Part shown: positions 1 to 5,758 of the stretch, piece after piece | How the letters are laid out: each line of letters starts with the position of its first letter | Numbering within the stretch: position 1 is the stretch's first letter | NCBI GenBank assembly: GCA_938042205.1 | Contig: CALIRS010000218.1 | Span: 1-5,827, forward strand | Source of the DNA: an uncultured bacterium | Lineage (GTDB): Bacteria > Actinomycetota > Aquicultoria > SKW223 | Direction of reading: 5' to 3' | Length of the DNA stretch: 5,827 nt | The notes under the pieces: model-generated | The model's database searches: none | Told to the model about the DNA's origin: nothing | Seen by the model: only the letters and a program-made list of their open reading frames with translations | Position numbers and translations under genes: made by a program

Positions 1-1
1 C

Positions 2-1330
2 TTTATTAATGAAAGAACAGAAGGATTTAAAGAATATGCGAAATTAATAGAAGAATATACACCTAAAAAAGTCGCTGAAATTACAGGGGTTAAAAAGGAC
101 GACTTAATTAAAGCAGCCAGGGCGTTTGGTAAAGCTGAAAAAGGAGTTATAGTATACGCGATGGGGATAACCCAGAATGTCAGAGGAACTGATAATGTTC
201 TTTCCCTCGCAAACCTGACAATGCTTACCGGAAATGTTGGAAAACCTGGCACTGGGCTTTCACCTTTGAGAGGTCAAAACAATGTTCAGGGTGCCTGCGA
301 TATGGGAGCCCTTCCTAATTTGCTTCCGGGATACGTAAAAGTAAATGGTGAAGGTCGAGCCATGTTTGAGAGCATATGGAGCGTTTTAATTCCCGATAAG
401 CCCGGTCTCTCTGTAGTGAGGATGATGAAAGCTGCTAAACAGAGAAAAATTAGGGGAATGTATATAATGGGTGAAAACCCGATGATAACTGACCCGAGAC
501 TTGAACATGTAAAGCAAGCACTTAATAATCTTGATTTCCTTGTGGTTCAGGATATCTTCATGACTGAAACTGCAAAACTCGCTGATGTAGTCCTGCCAGC
601 TGCATCCTTTGCCGAAAAAGAAGGCACATTCACCAACACTGAAAGGCGAGTATTAAAAGTAAATAAAGCCATTAACCCTCCTGGTAAAGCGAAAGAAGAC
701 TGGAGAATAATTGTCGAACTGGCAAAAAAGCTTAAGGCTTCTGGTTTTGATTTCCAAAGCCCTGAAGAAATTATGGACGAAATCAATCACTCTGTTCCTC
801 AGTATGCCGGAATCAAATACCACCGCCTTGGGAGTTATGGCATCCAGTGGCCTTGTCCCTCTCCTGATCACCCTGGAACCGAAAGGCTCTATGAAAATGA
901 GTTTGCGCGTGGCAAAGGTCTTTTTACACCGATAGGGTATATGCCTTCCCCGGAGATGCCTGATAAAAACTTTCCTTTCGTTCTTATTACTGGAAGAATG
1001 CTTCATCACTACCATTCATCATCAATGACCGGAAGAACTCATCTTAAAATGATTACAAAAACTGGATTCATATTCATTAATCCTGATGACGCAAAAGAAA
1101 TAGGACTATCTGATGAAGAAGAAGTAACCATATCAAGTCGTTACGGAAGCTTAAGAGCCAGGGTGAAATTCGACAGTACAGTACCTCCAGGAATTCTTTT
1201 CTCTACTTTTCACTCCCCTGACCTTCCCATAAATGTTCTTACCAGTGACGCTCTTGATGAAAAATCAGACATTCCCCAAATAAAAGCCATCGCCACCAAA
1301 ATAGTGAGAGGGTCAGGTCTTGAATTGTGA
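2..1330 (+). CDS. fdhA: Formate dehydrogenase catalytic (alpha) subunit, FdhF type, C-terminal part (5' truncated by window edge)
   Basis: Molybdenum or tungsten bis-MGD enzyme that interconverts formate and CO2. The frame is open from base 2 to the TGA at 1328-1330, giving 443 visible codons. The ATG at 161 is internal: the upstream codons (FINERTEGFKEYAKLIEEYT) align with E. coli FdhF around its residue 270. Recognisable family blocks are MLTGNVGKPGTG, LRGQNNVQGACDMGALPN, YIMGENPMITDP, VVQDIFMTETAKLADVVLPA and WPCPSPDHPGT. The Arg of LRGQNNVQG (codon 269-271) corresponds to the conserved active-site Arg near formate. The stretch from about position 970 to the end, including LITGRMLHHYHSSSMTGRT, is the molybdopterin-dinucleotide-binding C-terminal domain. 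The missing N-terminus would hold the 4Fe-4S cluster ligands and the Sec or Cys that binds the metal. In this family that residue is often Sec, which fits the tRNA and selB just downstream. Family assignment is near certain; the exact subtype and electron partner cannot be judged. Confidence 0.96.
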   Translation, partial: FINERTEGFKEYAKLIEEYTPKKVAEITGVKKDDLIKAARAFGKAEKGVIVYAMGITQNVRGTDNVLSLANLTMLTGNVGKPGTGLSPLRGQNNVQGACDMGALPNLLPGYVKVNGEGRAMFESIWSVLIPDKPGLSVVRMMKAAKQRKIRGMYIMGENPMITDPRLEHVKQALNNLDFLVVQDIFMTETAKLADVVLPAASFAEKEGTFTNTERRVLKVNKAINPPGKAKEDWRIIVELAKKLKASGFDFQSPEEIMDEINHSVPQYAGIKYHRLGSYGIQWPCPSPDHPGTERLYENEFARGKGLFTPIGYMPSPEMPDKNFPFVLITGRMLHHYHSSSMTGRTHLKMITKTGFIFINPDDAKEIGLSDEEEVTISSRYGSLRARVKFDSTVPPGILFSTFHSPDLPINVLTSDALDEKSDIPQIKAIATKIVRGSGLEL

Positions 1331-1543
1331 ATTTCGCAGGTCAATATAATATCTCAACCATGAATTATTCGTTTATCACTTCTCGTTATTCATTCTAACA
1401 TTTGGTCAATCCAGGCTGTTTTTTTAACAGAAATAGTAAATATCTAATAAGTCTTTTTGAATCTTAGATTTCTTATCGCTGACTAAAATTTGCTTCTCTC
1501 ATCTCAATTTAAAGTATTATATATGCTTATTTCCTTTAATATA
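1331..1543. other. AT-rich intergenic spacer between fdhA and the tRNA
   Basis: No gene is visible here. The only structure seen is a weak 5-bp inverted repeat, CTGTT at 1416-1420 and AACAG at 1426-1430, around a run of T. It is too short and too AT-rich to call a terminator with confidence, although it lies where an fdhA terminator would be expected. The rest is low-complexity A/T sequence leading into the tRNA promoter. Confidence 0.5.
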
Positions 1544-1572
1544 TTGATAAATTTTATATCTATTATTAATAT
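1544..1572 (+). promoter_or_regulatory. Candidate sigma-70-type promoter for the tRNA-selB unit
   Basis: TTGATA at 1544-1549 (5 of 6 to the -35 consensus) is followed after 17 nt by TAATAT at 1567-1572 (4 of 6 to the -10 consensus). Initiation about 7 nt further on, near 1579-1580, would give a 4-5 nt leader before the mature tRNA 5' end at 1584, as expected for a tRNA gene. The region is very AT-rich, so chance matches are likely. No terminator separates tRNA and selB, so the same promoter may drive both. Confidence 0.45.
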
Positions 1573-1583
1573 AAATAATAGCT

Positions 1584-1676
1584 GGGAGAGGTGGTGTTGG
1601 TACACCCCGCGGGCTGCAAACCCGTAGGCCTTGCCTGACAAGCAAGGAGGAGGTTCGATTCCCCCCTCTCCCTCCA
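1584..1676 (+). tRNA. selC: tRNASec-like tRNA with GCA (Cys) anticodon and long variable arm
   Basis: A 93-nt tRNA with encoded CCA (1674-1676). The acceptor stem 1584-1591 pairs with 1665-1672 over 8 bp without mismatch; the discriminator is T1673. The D arm is 1593-1597/1602-1606, 5 bp with loop TGGT, a compact 4-nt loop typical of bacterial tRNASec. The anticodon stem is 1609-1613/1621-1625 (one G-U pair) with loop CTGCAAA at 1614-1620, so the anticodon at 1616-1618 is GCA. The variable arm is 1629-1634/1642-1647, 6 bp with a 7-nt loop. The T loop is TTCGATT at 1654-1660; the T stem is 4 bp (1649, 1650, 1652, 1653 with 1661-1664) with A1651 bulged, or 5 bp with an A-C mismatch if the acceptor is read as 7 bp. 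Length, variable arm, D arm and the selB neighbour all point to tRNASec, but the standard loop is CTTCAAA (UCA) with G73. GCA and U73 are both Cys identity elements, so a Cys-accepting tRNASec mimic is a real alternative. It is certainly not the ordinary tRNACys, which has a short variable loop. Confidence 0.88.
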
Positions 1677-1702
1677 CGAAAAAAGGGTGAAGAGAAGCGA
1701 AA

Positions 1703-3619
1703 ATGACTATTCAAAACGTGGTTGTCGGTATAGTAGGCCATGTTGATCACGGAAAAACCAGCTTCATAAAAACGATCACCGGGATTGATACCGACAGGCT
1801 TCCTGAAGAAAAAAAGCGAGGTCTTTCTATCGAGCCAGGTTTTGCCTACCTTGAGACTCCTGACTTCAATTTCGATTTCGTTGATATCCCCGGTCATAAG
1901 AACTTCCTGCATAACGCTCTGCGTTCTTTATGGGGAATAGACATAGCGATCATAATTGTAGCCGCAGACGATGGAGTAATGCCTCAAACCGTTGAGCACT
2001 TCCATATTTTAAAAGCACTAGAAGCAAAGAAAGGCTTTATAGTTCTTACAAAATGTGATCTGGTTGATAAAGAGACCTTGATGCTTGCTGAAGAAGAAAT
2101 CATTAACCTTATCAAGTCATCTTTTTTCGAAGAAAATCCTATCATCAGGTTTTCGTCTACTGATGGCACCGGGAAAAGCGACGTCATAAATACACTTCTT
2201 TTAAATGCAAGAAATATTCAAAAAAATCAGCTTAATAGGGTTTTTAGATTCTTCATTGATCGATCATTTATTCTTAAAGGACATGGCAGAGTGGTGACTG
2301 GACTGGTCACGTCAGGAGAAATCCACGTAGGCGAAAAACTTCAGGTTTACCCTACTAACGAAATTGCCACTGTAAAAAGACTTCACCGCCACAATAAGGA
2401 AGTTGATAGAATCAGACAGGGAGAACGAGCTGGTATAAATCTTTCAATCAAAACTGATTTGAATAGAGGGCTGATTCTTGGAAAACCTGGTGAACTTCAA
2501 CCGTCATTTCTTGTAAACGCATACCTCACAGTTTTCGATTCTGCACCGAGACCACTTATTCACCATGAAAAAGTCTATATTTACCATCTTTCAACTGAAT
2601 CTACCGGCAAAATTGTTCTCTGTGGAAAAGAGGCTCTTAAACCGGGCGAGTCAGATTTCGCCCAGATAAGGCTCGATTCACCGATTGTGCCTTTTTATCG
2701 TGACCACTTGATTATCAGATTCATGTGTCCTGATGCAACAGCCGCTGGTGGCACAATCATCGATCCTCACCCGCCAAAATTAAGGAGAGGTACATATCAT
2801 TACATCGAAAAGCTTAAGCAATTGAAAGATGAAGATGAGGGCATCATTTTTATCCCATTGATGCGATCATATGTGAAATCCCTGGAAGAGATCTCAAAGG
2901 AAACAGGAATAACTCAAAATGAAATTCTCTTTAAGCTAAATCCATTAATCCAGAATCGAAAAATCACAAAAGTTGGCGAAAATTCCTATGCTCTGACCGA
3001 AAAACTTGTTGAAGCAAAAGATAAGCTAATTAATATTCTTAAACAGATGGCTAAAGATCACACATTGCCTTCTTTCATGAGTTTTGAAGAACTATATACC
3101 AGAGTTTCACCTCCATTTTCCATTGACATTTTCCAACTTATACTTCCAGAGCTTATTTCCGATGGACAACTTGAAGAACACATGGGAAAGCTTAGACTAA
3201 AATCAAAAAACCTCACTCGAAAACAGACATCCATCCGGGAAAATATTCTGAAAAAAATTGCCGGCTCGCCTCCATTGAGAGAGAGCGAGATCTTTTCCAG
3301 CCAGGATGATGATAGAAAAAGCATTCAAAACGTCTTAAACCATCTTATCAATGAAGGGTTAGTGATTAGATTTAAAGACGGTGCTTATATGGAAAAAAAT
3401 GAATTTAACAATGCCAGGCAAGCCATCATTAACTACCTAAAAAAGAACCATGAAATTTCTGTCATCCAGGCAAAAGAGATTCTTGGTTGGGGAAGAAGAG
3501 CTACGATATCTTTTCTGGAACATCTTGACAGACAGGGAATAACTATCAGAGATGAAAACACGCGTCACTTATCAAGCAAAGAATCCGTGATGTCAGGCCC
3601 TTCCAGGGCCCTTCGCTAA
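1703..3619 (+). CDS. selB: Selenocysteine-specific translation elongation factor SelB (divergent)
   Basis: GTPase that delivers Sec-tRNASec to the ribosome at a recoded codon marked by a SECIS hairpin. Length (638 aa) is normal for bacterial SelB. The GTPase domain has GHVDHGKT at 12-19, DIPGH at 61-65 (catalytic His kept), TKCD at 116-119 and a G5-like SSTDGTG at 151-157. Domains II-III follow, with IDRSFILKGHGRVVTG at 185-200 and GGTIIDPHPPK at 349-359, the typical SelB end of domain III. From about 385 the protein consists of winged helices; the last (about 583-622, ISVIQAKEILGWGRRATISF then LEHLDRQGI) is the SECIS-binding WH4 type. Departures from the usual pattern are RGLSIEPGF (normally RGLTIDLGF), DIPGHKNF (normally PGHERF), VVTGL (normally VVTGT) and TAAGG (normally TIGGG). 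The ATG has a purine-rich AGAGAAG 9 nt upstream and GGGTGA further up; it lies 26 nt after the tRNA 3' end, suggesting co-transcription. The gene ends in TAA, 3 nt from the convergent gene. Confidence 0.95.
   Translation: MTIQNVVVGIVGHVDHGKTSFIKTITGIDTDRLPEEKKRGLSIEPGFAYLETPDFNFDFVDIPGHKNFLHNALRSLWGIDIAIIIVAADDGVMPQTVEHFHILKALEAKKGFIVLTKCDLVDKETLMLAEEEIINLIKSSFFEENPIIRFSSTDGTGKSDVINTLLLNARNIQKNQLNRVFRFFIDRSFILKGHGRVVTGLVTSGEIHVGEKLQVYPTNEIATVKRLHRHNKEVDRIRQGERAGINLSIKTDLNRGLILGKPGELQPSFLVNAYLTVFDSAPRPLIHHEKVYIYHLSTESTGKIVLCGKEALKPGESDFAQIRLDSPIVPFYRDHLIIRFMCPDATAAGGTIIDPHPPKLRRGTYHYIEKLKQLKDEDEGIIFIPLMRSYVKSLEEISKETGITQNEILFKLNPLIQNRKITKVGENSYALTEKLVEAKDKLINILKQMAKDHTLPSFMSFEELYTRVSPPFSIDIFQLILPELISDGQLEEHMGKLRLKSKNLTRKQTSIRENILKKIAGSPPLRESEIFSSQDDDRKSIQNVLNHLINEGLVIRFKDGAYMEKNEFNNARQAIINYLKKNHEISVIQAKEILGWGRRATISFLEHLDRQGITIRDENTRHLSSKESVMSGPSRALR
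3596..3610. repeat. GC-only hairpin at the convergent 3' ends of selB and the fusion gene
   Basis: GGCCC (3596-3600), loop TTCCA, GGGCC (3606-3610): a perfect 5-bp stem inside the last codons of selB. The octamer GGCCCTTC also occurs twice in direct orientation (3596-3603 and 3607-3614). No T-run follows on either strand, so a classical intrinsic terminator is unlikely. On the minus strand it lies just past the stop of the fusion gene. It could act as a weak bidirectional transcript end, as an RNA element for the minus-strand mRNA, or be coding coincidence. Confidence 0.35.
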
Positions 3620-3622
3620 TAC

Positions 3623-5671
3623 TCAGGTACAGTTATAAACACGAACTTTATCTTTTCCCAACGGGAAACGCACATCCGAAAAATACAGGGAATCTCCCCT
3701 TACCTCTTTTAATTTCTTTCTAATCAGATGTTTATAAACATCACAATATGGATCATCTGCATTATAACTACCACCATAAAGATACTTAAATGCGAGACAC
3801 CCACCGCCGCAATAGAAGCGAATTGCACAATTCGCGCATTTATTGCACTCCACAAGACTTGTTTGTCTGATTTTTTTAAGTTCAAAACTGCTCTCCCAGA
3901 CCTTTTTCAAACTCGTTTTTCGCACACTTCCGGAAATAAATTCCTTTTCCCCTATAAGCGATGGGCACGGATATACTTCACCTGTTGGACCAATAGCAAT
4001 CATTTCTACCCCCGCATGACAAAGGTCATTCTTTTCTCCTTGAGGCGCCATAAGTCTTGAAGAAAATGCCTGGTAATTGTCAATGGCAACCCCTTTCTTC
4101 TTTCCTATCTCAATTGCTTTATCAAGTACCTTTAATATCTTTTCTGGGGCAGGTATAAAATCCCCTAAGGCTGCCCTTCCCCTGAGGTGAAGAAATAGAA
4201 GGTTATGGTCAGAAACGCCTAGATCTCCCAGAAAAGAAGTTAACTCAGGTAAGCTATCGAGGTTTTCACTGGTTACCACTGTAGCCACCACCGGGCGATG
4301 TCCTTTTTCCTTAAGCGTTTCAATCCCACTGATAGCCTTTTTAAAAGAGCCTTTCCCCCTTAGTCTATCATTGACCTTCTCAACGCCATCAAGACTCACC
4401 TGAAAAATAGACCTTTCATGTGGTGGAATACAGGCATTTTTATCAATTAGTGTAGCATTTGTTAAAACCACCAGCTCACCGTAGTTCATAATCATCTGAA
4501 ATATCCTTTCCACATCAGGTAACAGATAGGGTTCTCCACCTGTAACATAAAAACGCTTTGCTCCCAGGGAAGATGCTTCCACCAGGATTTTTTTAATTTC
4601 CCCAATACTTAGTGGATTTTCAGTTTCATCACCAGCATCAACCAGACAATAACGACACCTTAAATTGCATTTTTGGGTGAGATGGAGCCAGACTTCTTTA
4701 AGTTGGGGCTTGACTGCCTCTCTCGCCCTATACTCTTCGCTGTAACCTGTTTTAGTCAAACCTCGAAATGACAATTCCGAATAAATTTCTTTGACTAACT
4801 CCATTTTATTGTCCCGAATGTTTAAAAAATTCTCTCTATCTACACCTTTAATAAGAACTTCAATTGCATCTCTACCTGCACCGTTACCAGCAATTAGCGA
4901 AGGAATCTCTGGAAAAACATATATGCCATCTTCAACTTTATCTGCTTCAATTTTCAATTTTGAGGGCTCCTTTGTTGCTTTATAAGTAATGCTAAAAAGT
5001 TTTTCGTCCTTAAATTTGATTTCACTCTGATCCATGATTCGGACAACTAAAAACCCTGTTTTTTCAAGTAGGTCTAAATAGGTAGCTACTGGGATCGCTC
5101 CACCGATACAGGACGACCAGAGATCTGGATCACTTTTAATTTCATCAGGCAATTCTCTTTCAGAAACGATATCTGAGATCAGCACTCTTCCGCCGCACTT
5201 TAAAACTCGAAATATTTCCTTGAAAACCTTTTCCTTGTCTTCCACAAGATTTATAACACAGTTACTCATTACAATATCAAAATAACCATCTGGGAAAGGA
5301 ATCGTCTCAGCATCACCCTTTATAAACTTCACATTTGTAAACCCACATTTATTAGCATTCTCACGGGCTTTTTCAATCATTTCATCAGTCATATCAAGAC
5401 CTGCTACTTCACCATTTTCCCCTACCATAAGTGCTGCGATCAACGCTTCGACACCTTCGCCACTACCTACGTCAAGTACCTTTTCTCCTTTTTTCAAAAC
5501 TTCAAATGAAAGAGGAGTGCCACACCCAAGACTTTTAAACTCGATTTCTGGAGAAAGCTTTTTCAAATACTCCTCATAAAAATTGAGATCTACAGTGCAG
5601 CAACTCTGTTCTGGAAGACAGCCCTTTTCTCCTGCCACTTTTTTATATCTTTTTTTAACTTCTTCCTTCAT
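3623..5671 (-). CDS. ArsM-like SAM methyltransferase fused to a radical SAM/SPASM enzyme
   Basis: A 682-aa two-enzyme fusion. Residues 1 to about 235 resemble arsenite methyltransferase ArsM: SAM motif I VLDVGSGEGV (65-74), GLDM (91-94), and ArsM-type cysteines at C24/C25, C50 (LGCGTPL), C138 (SNCVINL) and C188 (SSCIGGA). C138 and C188 are 50 residues apart, as in characterised ArsM, so a thiol-bound As(III) or similar soft substrate is plausible. Residues about 245-305 form a small domain that may be a PqqD/RRE-like peptide-binding fold; this is a guess from position and pattern. The radical SAM core has the cluster motif CNLRCRYC (C335, C339, C342) and GGEP (378-381). A SPASM domain follows with C551, GEVYPC (C569), C612-X2-C615-X5-C621-X3-C625 and C643, plus an extra C609, enough for two auxiliary 4Fe-4S clusters. 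SPASM enzymes commonly modify peptides. The ATG is preceded by a weak GGGA 7 nt upstream. The substrate is unknown; As/Se metabolism or peptide modification are inferences. It lacks the C-terminal domain of arsenosugar enzyme ArsS. Confidence 0.88.
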   Translation of the reverse strand: MKEEVKKRYKKVAGEKGCLPEQSCCTVDLNFYEEYLKKLSPEIEFKSLGCGTPLSFEVLKKGEKVLDVGSGEGVEALIAALMVGENGEVAGLDMTDEMIEKARENANKCGFTNVKFIKGDAETIPFPDGYFDIVMSNCVINLVEDKEKVFKEIFRVLKCGGRVLISDIVSERELPDEIKSDPDLWSSCIGGAIPVATYLDLLEKTGFLVVRIMDQSEIKFKDEKLFSITYKATKEPSKLKIEADKVEDGIYVFPEIPSLIAGNGAGRDAIEVLIKGVDRENFLNIRDNKMELVKEIYSELSFRGLTKTGYSEEYRAREAVKPQLKEVWLHLTQKCNLRCRYCLVDAGDETENPLSIGEIKKILVEASSLGAKRFYVTGGEPYLLPDVERIFQMIMNYGELVVLTNATLIDKNACIPPHERSIFQVSLDGVEKVNDRLRGKGSFKKAISGIETLKEKGHRPVVATVVTSENLDSLPELTSFLGDLGVSDHNLLFLHLRGRAALGDFIPAPEKILKVLDKAIEIGKKKGVAIDNYQAFSSRLMAPQGEKNDLCHAGVEMIAIGPTGEVYPCPSLIGEKEFISGSVRKTSLKKVWESSFELKKIRQTSLVECNKCANCAIRFYCGGGCLAFKYLYGGSYNADDPYCDVYKHLIRKKLKEVRGDSLYFSDVRFPLGKDKVRVYNCT

Positions 5672-5731
5672 CTGACATTCCCATAAATTTTCCTTAATTT
5701 ATGTGGCGAATATCCTGAAAGAAAAAGGAGC

Positions 5732-5751
5732 CTTATCAACCACATGATAAG
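5732..5751 (-). promoter_or_regulatory. Perfect 7-bp inverted repeat upstream of the fusion gene (operator, attenuator or RNA element)
   Basis: CTTATCA (5732-5738), spacer ACCACA, TGATAAG (5745-5751). On the minus strand it is 60 nt upstream of the fusion-gene ATG. The minus-strand TTGATA inside it (5739-5734) could serve as a -35 element with a weak AT-rich -10 (GATATT, 5714-5709, 19-nt spacer), which would make the repeat an operator overlapping the promoter. As RNA it folds into a hairpin with loop TGTGGT, followed 5 nt later by TTTTTCTTTC, so a weak terminator or attenuator for the upstream gene is also possible. Sequence alone does not choose between these. Confidence 0.4.
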
Positions 5752-5758
5752 AATTATT

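Noticed and set aside
161..163. ATG at 161 as the fdhA start
   Set aside because: The frame is open to the left edge, with conserved formate dehydrogenase sequence encoded upstream of this ATG and no ribosome binding site in front of it.
1321..1360. Sec read-through of the fdhA terminal TGA
   Set aside because: Only ten codons follow before another TGA, no family homology is expected there, no stable hairpin follows, and the local anticodon cannot read UGA.
1416..1430. Intrinsic terminator after fdhA
   Set aside because: The stem is only 5 bp, AT-rich, with the T-run in the loop instead of after the stem.
1584..1676. Ordinary tRNACys(GCA), or tRNASer/tRNALeu/tRNATyr
   Set aside because: tRNACys has a short variable loop, whereas this one has a 6-bp variable stem. 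Ser, Leu and Tyr tRNAs have long arms but no GCA anticodon, and the 8-bp acceptor and 4-nt D loop fit tRNASec better.
1517..1912. Minus-strand 131-codon reading frame
   Set aside because: It runs antisense across the tRNA and the start of selB, has low-complexity N- and C-terminal stretches and no recognisable domain; it is a shadow.
3593..3625. Read-through of the fusion-gene TGA into nine further codons (VLAKGPGRA)
   Set aside because: The extension overlaps selB in antisense, ends at another TGA and would need a UCA tRNASec that is not seen here.
3728..4060. Plus-strand 110-codon reading frame inside the fusion gene
   Set aside because: It lies opposite the SPASM domain, and its composition is the complement of the cysteine-rich coding sequence; no independent support.
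3623..5671. Assignment of the fusion gene as arsenosugar enzyme ArsS
   Set aside because: The C-terminus is a classical SPASM cysteine pattern, and the ArsM-like domain is fused in the same chain, neither of which is the ArsS layout.
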